Shown here one piece after another: positions 24,572 through 32,130 of a stretch of DNA of 34,579 nt. Positions within the stretch are counted from its first letter, which is position 1. Each line of letters starts with the position of its first letter. The position numbers were made by a program, and so were the translations under genes. The DNA comes from Streptomyces lacrimifluminis (lineage in GTDB: Bacteria > Actinomycetota > Actinomycetes > Streptomycetales > Streptomycetaceae). The stretch is from the NCBI RefSeq assembly GCF_014646095.1, contig NZ_BMMU01000050.1:1-34579 (forward strand). Reading direction: 5' to 3'. The notes below the pieces were generated by a model. It had not been told where the DNA came from and did no database searches. It saw nothing but the letters and a program-made list of their open reading frames with translations.

Positions 24572-25852
24572 TTGAACACGCGACCGATATCGGGGGCTTC
24601 GGCTGCGGCACGGCGGGGCGGGGTACGGGCAAGCGGGACACACGGCGTACGCGGCAGCAGAGGGCCACTGGCACTGCTCGCCGGTGTCCTGCTCGTCGCC
24701 GTCACCGCGTGCGGCGGGGGTGGCGGCTCGGGCTCCGGGTCCGACGACGCCAAGCCGAAGGCCAAGGACTCCACCACCGCACAGAGCCAGCAGTCGCAGG
24801 CGGTCGTCACCATCGCGCCCAAGGACGGCGCGAAGTCCGTCGACACCAGTGGCGCGCTCAGCGTCAGCGCCGCCAAGGGCAGGCTGACCGAGGTCAAGGT
24901 CGAGGACTCCAAGGGCAACGCGGTCGCGGGCACGCTGACCGCCGGCGACACCAAGTGGGCACCCTCGACGCATCTCACCGCGTCAACCACGTACAAGGTG
25001 CACGTGGTGGCGAAGGACACCGAGGGGCGCACGGCGGCGGAGGAGTCCTCCTTCACCACCCTCACTCCGAAGAACACGTTCGTCGGTACGTTCACACCCG
25101 AGGACGGCTCGAAGGTCGGCGTGGGCATGCCGTTCTCGGTCCGCTTCACCCGGGGCATCACGCACCCCGAGGACGTCGAGAAGGCCATCACGGTCAGGAC
25201 GGAGCCGCCCGTCGACGTCGAGGGGCACTGGTTCGGCAACGACCGCCTCGACTTCCGCCCGGAGAAGTACTGGGCGCCGGGTACGAAGGTCACCGTCTCC
25301 CTCGCTCTCGACGGCGTCGAGGGACGGCCCGGTGTCTACGGCAAGCAGGCCAAGCAGGTCTCCTTCACCATCGGCCGCAGCCAGGTCTCCACGGTCGACG
25401 TCAAGACCAAGAAGATGGTCGTACGACGGGACGGCAAGGTCATCAAGACCATCCCCGTCACCACCGGCGCTCCCGGGTACGAGACCTGGAACGGCCAGAT
25501 GGTCATCACCGAGCGCCTCGAAGTGACCCGGATGAACGGCGAGACGGTCGGCTACGGCGGCGAGTACGACATCAAGGACGTCCCGCACGCCCAGCGGCTG
25601 ACCACCTCCGGCACCTTCATCCACGGCAACTACTGGGGCGGCGACGCCTTCGGCAACTACAACGCCAGCCATGGCTGCATCGGACTGCGGGACGTGCGCG
25701 GCGGCTACGACAGCGGGGTGGCCGCGGCCTGGTTCTTCAACCGGTCGATGATCGGCGACGTGGTGATCGTGAAGAACTCCAACGACCGGATCGTCGAACC
25801 GGACAACGGGCTCAACGCCTGGAACATGTCCTGGGAGAAGTGGAAGGCGTAG
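24572..25852 (+). CDS. L,D-transpeptidase lipoprotein, second copy
   Basis: This 426-residue paralog of the preceding gene shares the same plan: a basic N-terminus, lipobox VAVTAC, a Gly/Ser stretch, two immunoglobulin-like domains (PKDGAKSVDTSG; EDGSKVGVGMPFSVRF, EGHWFGNDRLDFRPEKYW) and a YkuD domain with HGNYWGGDAFG and catalytic Cys369 in SHGCIGL. The start is TTG 24572, five bases after GGAG. The 191-base gap before it holds repeated GTGACCTT (24460, 24486) and a TTAATAT stretch near 24498, so it probably has its own promoter. A 47-base pyrimidine tract and a terminator follow. The two copies may act on different wall sites or conditions. Confidence 0.92.
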   Translation: MNTRPISGASAAARRGGVRASGTHGVRGSRGPLALLAGVLLVAVTACGGGGGSGSGSDDAKPKAKDSTTAQSQQSQAVVTIAPKDGAKSVDTSGALSVSAAKGRLTEVKVEDSKGNAVAGTLTAGDTKWAPSTHLTASTTYKVHVVAKDTEGRTAAEESSFTTLTPKNTFVGTFTPEDGSKVGVGMPFSVRFTRGITHPEDVEKAITVRTEPPVDVEGHWFGNDRLDFRPEKYWAPGTKVTVSLALDGVEGRPGVYGKQAKQVSFTIGRSQVSTVDVKTKKMVVRRDGKVIKTIPVTTGAPGYETWNGQMVITERLEVTRMNGETVGYGGEYDIKDVPHAQRLTTSGTFIHGNYWGGDAFGNYNASHGCIGLRDVRGGYDSGVAAAWFFNRSMIGDVVIVKNSNDRIVEPDNGLNAWNMSWEKWKA

Positions 25853-25899
25853 TCCCTTCCTTCCTTCCCTCCTCCTCTCCTTCTTTCCTTCTTTCCCTC
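25853..25899 (+). other. 47-base pure pyrimidine tract
   Basis: Starting at the base after the TAG stop of the second L,D-transpeptidase, 47 consecutive bases are C or T on the plus strand, in CCTTCCTT-like units. It ends 14 bases before the terminator stem. Such tracts can adopt triplex structures or mutate by slippage; a role in termination is inference. Confidence 0.7.
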
Positions 25900-25913
25900 G
25901 CTACGGCGTTCCG

Positions 25914-25945
25914 CGGGCCCGGTGTGACCGACAGCACCGGGCCCG
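25914..25945 (+). terminator. Hairpin terminator after the second L,D-transpeptidase
   Basis: CGGGCCCGGTG and CACCGGGCCCG form a perfect 11-base-pair stem with a 10-base loop, followed by a T-rich stretch (TTGTCGTTAGTGTTCGTT). Confidence 0.88.
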
Positions 25946-25962
25946 TTGTCGTTAGTGTTCGT

Positions 25963-25968
25963 TAACCT
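25963..25968 (+). promoter_or_regulatory. Possible -10 element of a leaderless promoter
   Basis: TAACCT ends 6 bases before the ATG of the enoyl-CoA hydratase gene, which has no ribosome binding site. Transcription would start at or next to the A of the ATG. No good -35 sequence was found. Confidence 0.35.
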
Positions 25969-25974
25969 GCCTCC

Positions 25975-26742
25975 ATGACTGTGCATCTCGAAGTCGCCGA
26001 AGGCGTCGGCACGATCCGGCTGGACCGGCCGCCCATGAACGCGCTGGACGTCGCCACCCAGGACCGTCTCAAGGAGCTCGCGGAGGAGGTCACCCGCCGG
26101 GAGGACGTACGGGCGGTCGTCGTGTACGGCGGGGAGAAGGTGTTCGCGGCCGGCGCGGACATCAAGGAGATGCGGGCCATGGACCACGCGGCGATGGTCG
26201 TCCGGTCCAGGGACCTGCAGGACTCCTTCAGCGCCGTCGCCCGTATCCCCAAGCCCGTCGTCGCCGCGGTGACGGGCTACGCGCTCGGCGGCGGCTGTGA
26301 GTTGGCGCTCTGCGCGGACTACCGCATCGCCGGCGACAATGCGAAACTCGGTCAGCCGGAGATCCTGCTGGGAGTGATCCCCGGTGCGGGCGGTACGCAG
26401 CGGCTGTCCCGGCTGATCGGCCCGTCCAGGGCCAAGGACCTGATCTTCACCGGACGGATGGTCAAGGCCGACGAAGCTCTGTCACTCGGCCTGGTGGACC
26501 GCGTGGTACCGGCCGCCGACGTGTACACGGAGGCGCACGCGTGGGCGGCGAAGCTCGCGCAGGGACCGGCGATCGCACTGCGCGCGGCGAAGGAGTCGAT
26601 CGACGCGGGTCTGGAGACGGACCTGGAGACAGGGCTCGCGATCGAGCGGAACTGGTTCGCGGGCCTGTTCGCCACGGAGGACCGGGAGATCGGGATGCGG
26701 AGCTTCGTGGAGGAGGGCCCCGGTAAGGCCAAGTTCCTCTGA
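25975..26742 (+). CDS. Enoyl-CoA hydratase/isomerase family protein
   Basis: This 255-residue crotonase-fold cytoplasmic enzyme probably hydrates 2-enoyl-CoA to 3-hydroxyacyl-CoA in fatty acid degradation. The CoA-binding and oxyanion motifs FAAGADIKEM and GYALGGGCELALCADYRIAG are present. Both catalytic glutamates of true hydratases are conserved, in GGCELA and in GQPEILLGVIPGAGGTQRL, which favours hydratase over isomerase activity. The length fits the family. ATG 25975 is the only sensible start and has no Shine-Dalgarno sequence, so leaderless translation is likely. It stands alone, between a terminator and the Bergerat-fold ATPase gene. Confidence 0.92.
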   Translation: MTVHLEVAEGVGTIRLDRPPMNALDVATQDRLKELAEEVTRREDVRAVVVYGGEKVFAAGADIKEMRAMDHAAMVVRSRDLQDSFSAVARIPKPVVAAVTGYALGGGCELALCADYRIAGDNAKLGQPEILLGVIPGAGGTQRLSRLIGPSRAKDLIFTGRMVKADEALSLGLVDRVVPAADVYTEAHAWAAKLAQGPAIALRAAKESIDAGLETDLETGLAIERNWFAGLFATEDREIGMRSFVEEGPGKAKFL

Positions 26743-26845
26743 CTCCCGCCGAGTTCCACCGAGATCCGTGGAGTTCCGTCGAACAAAGTACTTGCAGTTG
26801 ACGCGATGTCTTATCCGGGTCCCTCGATCGGGCGGTTTATGGGAG

Positions 26846-26863
26846 CCTTAAGCCAACCTTAAG
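26846..26863. repeat. Tandem CCTTAAG motifs, 11-base period
   Basis: CCTTAAG at 26846-26852 and again at 26857-26863 are one helical turn apart. The motif is AT-rich in DNA of very high G+C, which makes chance less likely; it could be a two-site operator for the downstream ATPase gene. Confidence 0.45.
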
Positions 26864-26949
26864 TCCGTCGTGTCGAGGGGGCCTGTCGCTTGCCCGAAAG
26901 TCAGCTTCCGTCGCAGGTCGGAGAGTCTTTGGGGGCCGATGGGATGCCG

Positions 26950-27021
26950 TCGGCATATGCCGAAAGGGTCATTCGGAACGACGCGTTCCGGGGGGCGTAT
27001 TCCTGCGGAACGGCCCCCCGG
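26950..27021 (+). promoter_or_regulatory. Structured leader with alternative hairpins
   Basis: Three elements follow each other: a perfect 14-base palindrome TCGGCATATGCCGA (26950-26963); CGGAACG/CGTTCCG with a 3-base loop (26974-26990); and CCGGGGGGC/GCCCCCCGG (26988-26996 with 27013-27021), whose loop itself holds TTCC/GGAA. The last two share bases 26988-26990, so they compete. GGAAC at 26975 followed 17 bases later by GTATT also resembles an extracytoplasmic-function sigma promoter. Confidence 0.4.
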
Positions 27022-27048
27022 GACGGCTCGGGCGGCCATGATGGGGGC

Positions 27049-27552
27049 ATGGCGGGGCTGGAGGGCATGGAACAGCCGCGGGGACACGGCCGTGCGACCG
27101 CGGCGCGGTGGTCGCCTGCGGTGGAGGACGAACGGGCGCTCAAGGCGCTCGAGTTGTTCGGAGACCCGACGGAGGCCGAGGTTCCGCTGCCGTCCCGCCC
27201 CGAGTCCGCCGCGACCGCGCGCCGCCTCGCCCAGGTCGTCGTCCTCCGCCACTGGGGGCTGACCCCCAAGATGACGGAGGACGCGGTACTGCTCGTCTCC
27301 GAACTGGTCGGCAACGCGGTGCGCCACACCGGCGCGAGGGTCTTCGGCCTGCGGATGCGCCGGCGCCGCGGATGGATCCGGGTGGAGGTCCGGGACCCCT
27401 CGCGGGGGCTGCCTTGTCTGATGCCGGTTCAGGAGATGGACATCAGCGGCCGGGGACTGATGCTGGTCGACAAGCTCTCCGACCGGTGGGGGGTCGACCT
27501 GCTGCCGCGCGGGAAGACGACGTGGTTCGAGATGCGGGTCGCCGACCGGTAG
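27049..27552 (+). CDS. Bergerat-fold ATPase, RsbW/anti-sigma factor-like
   Basis: This is a cytoplasmic protein of about 167 residues with a single HATPase_c_2 domain. The ATP-binding boxes are present: N-box LLVSELVGNAVRHT, G1-type VRDPSRGLP and G2-type SGRGLMLVDKLSDRWG, ending GKTTWFEMRV. Such proteins bind and phosphorylate anti-sigma antagonists or hold sigma factors; Streptomyces has many, most without known partners. No sigma or antagonist gene is adjacent. ATG 27049 is chosen over TTG 26890 on codon composition and the hairpins upstream; ATG 27067, with GGAGGG close by, is also possible. Confidence 0.82.
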   Translation: MAGLEGMEQPRGHGRATAARWSPAVEDERALKALELFGDPTEAEVPLPSRPESAATARRLAQVVVLRHWGLTPKMTEDAVLLVSELVGNAVRHTGARVFGLRMRRRRGWIRVEVRDPSRGLPCLMPVQEMDISGRGLMLVDKLSDRWGVDLLPRGKTTWFEMRVADR

Positions 27553-27720
27553 AGCGCGCGCGACCGGGTGCGAGGCGAGTCCCACGACCGGGCGGGGGCC
27601 ACTCATCGGCTGCGGCTGTGTGTCGCCTCCGTGCAGGACGGCGTCGACCGCGAGGGCCTGACCGCATGGGCGGGCCGCCGATCGGGCTAATCCCCCGTTT
27701 TCCGGACCGACCCCCCTTAA

Positions 27721-28509
27721 ATGGTGCGGGTGACCACGACCGACCGTCGGGCGGTGCTGCGCGCGAGCGCCGGGATCGTCGCCGCGGGGGTGCTGACCAC
27801 CGGGTGCGCGCCCGGCACCGCCACCGGCGGTGCCGCCCCTCACCCCGCCGGCCCCTCCCCTGCACCCACCTCCCGCACCCCCGCACCCGCTCGCGCCCCC
27901 CTCCTCCACTACCCCGCCCAGATCCCCCACGGCCCCCGCGACCGCCCCCGAGTCGCCCTCACCTTCCACGGCAACGGCGACCCCGCCACCGCGCACGCAC
28001 TGCTCTCCACAGCCGAGAAGCACGGCTCCCGTGTCACCGTGTTCGCCGTCGGCACCTGGCTCGACGCCCATCCCGGCCTCGCCCGCCGCGTCCTCGACGG
28101 CGGTCACGAACTCGGCAACCACACCCTCCGCCACCTCGACGTCAACGCCATGCCGGAGGCGGACGCCGACGCCGAGATCCGGGGGTGCGCCGAGCGGCTG
28201 AAGGGGCTCACCGGGTCCATCGGCACCTGGTTCAGACCCTCGCGGGCCGCCCGTGCCACCCCGCTCGTCCAACGGCTCGCCCAGCGGGCCGGCTACCCGC
28301 ACGTCCTGTCGTACGACGTCGACTCCCTCGACTTCACCTCGCCGGGTGCCCCCGCCGTCGTACGCAACGTCATGGCCGGCGTCCGCGCCGGATCGATCGT
28401 GAGCCTGCACTTCGGATACGCGGACACGGTTGCCGCGTTCCCCGGCCTCCTGCACGAACTCGACCGCCGCGGCCTGCACGCGGTCACGACCACGGAGTTG
28501 CTGACCTGA
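27721..28509 (+). CDS. Polysaccharide deacetylase-like lipoprotein with altered motif 1
   Basis: The protein has 262 residues. The N-terminus has twin arginines (DRRAVLRASAG) and a lipobox VLTTGC, suggesting a Tat-exported lipoprotein. After a Pro-rich tether comes a NodB-like domain. Motif 2 is intact (GNHTLRH), motif 3 is WFRPSRA, and the C-terminal SLHFGY is recognisable. Motif 1, normally TFDDG with the catalytic base and a metal ligand, reads TFHGNGDP. Activity may therefore be changed or lost. ATG 27721 has no ribosome binding site; GTG 27730, 7 bases after TTAAAT, could be a leaderless start. It overlaps the next gene as TGATG, so the pair is coupled. Confidence 0.85.
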   Translation: MVRVTTTDRRAVLRASAGIVAAGVLTTGCAPGTATGGAAPHPAGPSPAPTSRTPAPARAPLLHYPAQIPHGPRDRPRVALTFHGNGDPATAHALLSTAEKHGSRVTVFAVGTWLDAHPGLARRVLDGGHELGNHTLRHLDVNAMPEADADAEIRGCAERLKGLTGSIGTWFRPSRAARATPLVQRLAQRAGYPHVLSYDVDSLDFTSPGAPAVVRNVMAGVRAGSIVSLHFGYADTVAAFPGLLHELDRRGLHAVTTTELLT

Positions 28510-29699
28510 TGCCTCCCACCGCCATCACCCGCGCCCTCGTCTCGGGGGCCGCTCTCACCGTCCTCGCCGGACTCGCCGGCTGCGGCACCGAGGCCCGCGA
28601 CCAGCCGGACCGGGCCCTCGGCACGATCAAGCCCGCCAGACCCGCCGTCCCCGCCGAGTCCGTCGTCCGGGGACTGCCCGGGATGCCACCCGTCCTGCAC
28701 CCGCGTGATGTGTACGCGGCCGACCGGCCGAACAAACTCTCCCCGGTCGTCCGGGACTTCCCGTCCCGCGTCTACGTGCCCAACACCGAGTCCGACACCG
28801 TCTCCGTCATCGACCCGAAGACGTACGAGATCGTCGAGACGATCCACGTCGGGCGCCAGCCCCAACACGTCGTTCCCTCATGGGACTTGAAGACCCTCTG
28901 GGTCAACAACAACCGCGGCCACACCCTCACGCCCATCGACCCGAGGACCGGGAAGGCGGGCAAGGCGGTCGACGTCCACGACCCGTACAACCTCTACTTC
29001 ACGCCCAACGGCAGATACGCCGTCGTCATGGCCTCCCTCGACCGCGAGCTCGTCTTCCGCGACCCGCACACCATGAAGATCGCCAAGACCGTGCCGGTCA
29101 GCTGTTACGGCGTCAACCACGCCGACTTCTCCCTCGACGGCCGGTACTTCATCGTGTCCTGCGAGTTCAGCGGCGAACTGCTGAAGGTCGACACCGAGAA
29201 GATGGAGGTCGTCGCGCAGCAGAAGCTGCCCCACGAGGGCGCGATGCCGCAGGACGTCAAGATCTCGCCGGACGGGAAGCGGTTCTACATCGCCGACATG
29301 ATGGCCGACGGCATGTGGGTCCTGGACGGCGACACATTCACCGAGCCCACCCTCCTGCCCACCGGCAAGGGCACCCACGGGCTGTACGTCAGCCGCGACT
29401 CCCGCGAGATGTACGTCTCCAACCGGGGCGAGGGCACCGTCTCCGTCTTCGACTTCGAGAAGGGCGAGGTCACGAAGAAGTGGCGGCTGCCCGACGGCGG
29501 CAGTCCCGACATGGGCGGCGTCTCCGCCGACGGCAAGGTTCTCTGGCTGTCCGGCCGTTACGACGACGAGGTGTACGCCATCGACACCCGGACCGGGAAG
29601 CAGCTCGCCCGCGTCAAGGTGGGCAGCGGCCCGCACGGTCTCGCCGTCTACCCGCAGCCAGGCCGCTATTCACTGGGTCACACGGGCATCTTCCGCTGA
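28509..29699 (+). CDS. YVTN-type beta-propeller lipoprotein
   Basis: This 396-residue protein has a signal peptide and lipobox LAGLAGC, giving a predicted extracytoplasmic lipoprotein. The rest is made of beta-propeller repeats: RVYVPNTESDTVSVIDPKT, VDVHDPYNLYFTPNGRYAVV, ADFSLDGRYFIVSCEFSGEL, VKISPDGKRFYIADMMADG, GLYVSRDSREMYVSNRGEG and GVSADGKVLWLSGRYDDEV, ending HGLAVYPQPGRYSLGHTG. These resemble YVTN and nitrite-reductase d1-like propellers, but no haem site can be assigned. ATG 28509 overlaps the stop of the deacetylase-like gene, indicating translational coupling and a likely shared task at the membrane or wall. A longer frame from 27108 is accidental. Confidence 0.88.
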   Translation: MPPTAITRALVSGAALTVLAGLAGCGTEARDQPDRALGTIKPARPAVPAESVVRGLPGMPPVLHPRDVYAADRPNKLSPVVRDFPSRVYVPNTESDTVSVIDPKTYEIVETIHVGRQPQHVVPSWDLKTLWVNNNRGHTLTPIDPRTGKAGKAVDVHDPYNLYFTPNGRYAVVMASLDRELVFRDPHTMKIAKTVPVSCYGVNHADFSLDGRYFIVSCEFSGELLKVDTEKMEVVAQQKLPHEGAMPQDVKISPDGKRFYIADMMADGMWVLDGDTFTEPTLLPTGKGTHGLYVSRDSREMYVSNRGEGTVSVFDFEKGEVTKKWRLPDGGSPDMGGVSADGKVLWLSGRYDDEVYAIDTRTGKQLARVKVGSGPHGLAVYPQPGRYSLGHTGIFR

Positions 29700-29797
29700 T
29701 CCGGGAGCAGTTGAAGCACCTGAGGCACGTCATGTGACACGCCGCCGATCGAGTGATGATCCCCGGCCCGCCGCCGCAGACCCGACATGGTGCACCC

Positions 29798-30406
29798 ATG
29801 ATCACAACTCGCCTGCGGCGGCGGACCGCTGCCGTCGCCCTCTCGCTGGCCGCCGTCTTCGCGACCTCGGCCGCCACCCTCCCGGCGGCGGCTCCGAAGG
29901 CCGGTGCCAGGGCCGCCGCCCCGGTCTGTCCCCAGTTCGACGACCCCATCAAGTCCGCCGTCGACCGCCGCGTCGACGTCGACCGCATCACGCCCGACCC
30001 GGTCTGGCGCAAGACCTGCGGCACCCTCTACCGCAGCGACGGCCGCGGCCCGGAGATCGTCTTCGCGGAGGGACTCAAGCCCAGGGACGTCATCAACGGG
30101 CAGTACGACATCGAGAAGTACGTCCTGGTCAACCAGCCCTCCCCGTACGTCTCCACGACGTACGACCACGACCTGTACAAGACGTGGTGGAAGTCGGGTT
30201 ACAACTACTACATCGACGCCCCGGGCGGCGTGGACGTGAACAGGACCATCGGCGACACCCACAAATGGGCCGACCAGGTCGAGGTCGCCTTCCCCGGCGG
30301 TATCGACCGGCAGTACATCATCGGCGTCTGCCCGGTGAACAAGACCACCAAGGTCGAGATCATGAGCGGCTGCCAGAGCAACCCGCATTTCGAGGCCTGG
30401 CACTGA
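29798..30406 (+). CDS. Secreted ADP-ribosyltransferase, Scabin/ScARP family
   Basis: This 202-residue precursor has a signal peptide (about 1-41, RRRTAAVALSLAAVFATSA). The mature part matches the pierisin-like DNA-targeting mono-ADP-ribosyltransferases of Streptomyces (Scabin; ScARP of S. coelicolor), which modify guanine bases with NAD. Key residues are present: Arg79 in LYRSD, Ser119-Thr-Thr in YVSTTYD, and the catalytic QxE as Gln160 and Glu162 in ADQVEVAFPGGI, each offset by two from the Scabin numbering I recall. Four cysteines (44, 74, 178, 192) could form two disulfides. ATG 29798 begins the signal peptide; GTG 29753 or ATG 29756 would extend it. No ribosome binding site is clear. It lies 98 bases after the propeller gene and converges on the GNAT gene. 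No immunity gene is evident. Confidence 0.92.
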   Translation: MITTRLRRRTAAVALSLAAVFATSAATLPAAAPKAGARAAAPVCPQFDDPIKSAVDRRVDVDRITPDPVWRKTCGTLYRSDGRGPEIVFAEGLKPRDVINGQYDIEKYVLVNQPSPYVSTTYDHDLYKTWWKSGYNYYIDAPGGVDVNRTIGDTHKWADQVEVAFPGGIDRQYIIGVCPVNKTTKVEIMSGCQSNPHFEAWH

Positions 30407-30421
30407 GCCCACCCGGGACGT

Positions 30422-31060
30422 CTACGGGGCGAGGAGCAACGCCTCCCCGCCCACCGGCACGAACCCCGCCGCCTGGAACGCCCGCACACTGCGGGCGTTC
30501 CCCGGCGCCAACTGCGCCCACACCGGCTCCCCACCGCTCAGCTGCCGCGCGGCAGACGCCAGGGCCCGCCCCAGCCCCCGGTGCCGTACCGCCTCCGTCA
30601 CCTCCACCGCGGCCTCCAGCCGGCCCGCGACCCCGCGCCCGAGGATGAGCACCCCGCCGTCGGCCGCCCACACCCGGACGTCGTCGCGGTGCTTGTGGGC
30701 CCGGGCGATCCGGTGATGCCCGGGGTCGTCGACCGGCGTCAGCGTCAGTGGCGGGTCCCCCTGGAGCGGGGAGGCGACCGCGAGGAGGTCGATCGTCTCG
30801 TTCGAGCGGCCCGTACGGTCCATGAGGGCGGCCAGGAACCGCGGGTTCATCGGTGCGGAGAGCGCGTCGCTGTCGACGCCGGCCAGGGTCCGGCGTACCC
30901 ACTCGGGATCCTCATCCGTGAAGACGACGGCGTGCGCGGTGAAGGCGAGGACCCCGGCGTCTCGGTGGGAGGCCTGGGGCACGACGGTCGTCCGGCCGTC
31001 GGGAGGCGGGAAGACGCCCCGCGCCACGGAGTCGAGAATGTCCTTCAGCGCTTCCCCCAC
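30422..31060 (-). CDS. GNAT-family N-acetyltransferase
   Basis: A protein of about 212 residues whose C-terminal half is a GNAT domain: VEVTEAVRHRGLGRALASAA gives the acetyl-CoA loop (R-x-x-G-L-G), followed by QLAPGNARSVRAFQAAGFVP and GGEALLL. The N-terminal half (about 1-110) shows no motif I recognise. GTG 31060 is chosen because GGGAGGGG lies 4 bases before it; GTG 31090 would add 10 residues but has no ribosome binding site. It converges on the ADP-ribosyltransferase with a 15-base gap. The acetyl acceptor is unknown. Confidence 0.85.
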   Translation of the reverse strand: MGEALKDILDSVARGVFPPPDGRTTVVPQASHRDAGVLAFTAHAVVFTDEDPEWVRRTLAGVDSDALSAPMNPRFLAALMDRTGRSNETIDLLAVASPLQGDPPLTLTPVDDPGHHRIARAHKHRDDVRVWAADGGVLILGRGVAGRLEAAVEVTEAVRHRGLGRALASAARQLSGGEPVWAQLAPGNARSVRAFQAAGFVPVGGEALLLAP

Positions 31061-31128
31061 AGTGCCCCTCCCGGCTTCTTGAGTCTCCACCCACTGGAAG
31101 GCCCGGACTCGCGAACATGCTGCGCTAT

Positions 31129-31155
31129 CTGGTGGGAAGCCCTCCAGACCCCCCG
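31129..31155. repeat. Palindromic element followed by a C run, copy 1
   Basis: CTGGTGGG and CCCTCCAG form an 8-base stem with one mismatch around AAG, followed by ACCCCCCG. It is the same type as the insertion at 31515-31549 and lies just before the MerR pseudogene. Confidence 0.5.
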
Positions 31156-31156
31156 T

Positions 31157-32088
31157 ATGACGGCACCGGACATCTCACCATCGGCGAACCGGCCCGGGCC
31201 ACCGGACTGACCTACGGACCAACCGCTACTGGTCCGACAGGGGCGCCCTGCCGCCCGTGCCCCGGCTGTCCGGCGGTTACCGGCTGTACGACCCCGGCTC
31301 CGTGGCCCGCCTCGAACTGATCCGAACCCTGCGCGAGTCGGGCCTCGGCCTGGACCACGTACGCGCGGTGCCGGCCGGGGAGACGACGGTCGAGGAGGTG
31401 GCCGCCACGCATGTGACGGCGGTGGACACGCAGATCCGGACGCCGCGGGTGACCCGTGCGGTGCTGTCGTCCGTGGCGAGACGCGGTTCGACCGCGGCGG
31501 AGATGACGCTCATGCTGTGCTTTCTGGGGGATACCCCCAGACCCCCGGGCTGGCGCGGCTGTCGGCCGCCGAACGCAAACGCATCCTTGAGGAGTTCGTG
31601 GACGAGATGTTCCACGGCCTCGACACGGCGGACCCGGTGATCCACGACCGATGCGGAACGTCGCCGCCGACCTGCCCGACGACCCGACGCCCGAACAGGA
31701 CGACGTCTGGGCGGAGTTGGCCGAGCTGTTGCAGGACCTGGAGTTCACGGCGCGGATGCGGGCGGTGGCGTTCAACGCCGCCGACCGCGGTCGCGATGCC
31801 GAGGAGGGCGCGTCCCTGTGGTTCGCCCAGCGGATGATCAAACTGGCGGCCGATGCCCGTGCGCGGGGCGTCGCTCCCGGCGAACCGGAGGCCGCAGAGG
31901 TCCTGCGGGACCTGGTGGACGACGCCGACCCCGCCGGCGAACTCGCGCGCCTGGAGTCACCGGCGAACGAAACAGTCGCCCGCTACCGCGAGTTGCCGCT
32001 CGCGGTGAAGGGCCAGGAACCGCCTGCCGCGCACCGGGAGGAGTTCGCCTGGGTGGTCGCGGCGCTGCGCGCGCACCTGGCCAGCTAA
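31157..32088 (+). pseudogene. MerR-family transcriptional regulator, broken
   Basis: Reading across frames restores a MerR regulator. The helix-turn-helix start HLTIGEPARATGLT continues, after a one-base deletion near 31214, as RTNRYWSDRGALPPV and GGYRLYDPGSVARLELIRTL. A roughly 35-base palindromic insertion at 31515-31549 shifts the frame before ARLSAAERKRILEEFVDEMF. A further one-base loss near 31650 precedes MRNVAADLPDDPTPEQ, which continues to the stop at 32088 (ALRAHLAS). The start region also seems off frame: ATG 31157 (MTAPDIS) is not in frame with LTIGE. Its C-terminal part resembles effector domains of large MerR proteins. Sequencing error could explain the single-base events but not the insertion. 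Confidence 0.85.
31515..31549. repeat. Palindromic insertion inside the MerR pseudogene, copy 2
   Basis: The inserted segment holds CTGGGGG and CCCCCAG, a perfect 7-base stem with loop ATA, followed by ACCCCCGG. I recall hairpins followed by CCAGACCCCC as frequent dispersed sequences in Streptomyces genomes. It separates the codons for EMTLM from those for LARLSAAERKR. Confidence 0.6.
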
Positions 32089-32130
32089 TCTGACCTCGTC
32101 AGTAGTACGTACATGAAGGGGCGGGTCCCG

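Larger units (their letters stand above)
26743..27048 (+). other. Intergenic/leader region with repeats and hairpins
   Basis: This stretch of about 300 bases has lower G+C than its neighbours. It contains TTGCAGTTGACG (26791-26802) as possible -35 material, the CCTTAAG pair, and several hairpins, each listed separately. A frame from TTG 26890 runs into the ATPase gene after GAGGGGG, but about a quarter of its codons end in A or T, unlike the gene itself, so it is taken as leader. Confidence 0.5.

Noticed and set aside
27108..28508. Upstream extension of the beta-propeller gene
   Set aside because: It overlaps the ATPase and deacetylase-like genes in another frame; the lipoprotein signal begins at 28509.
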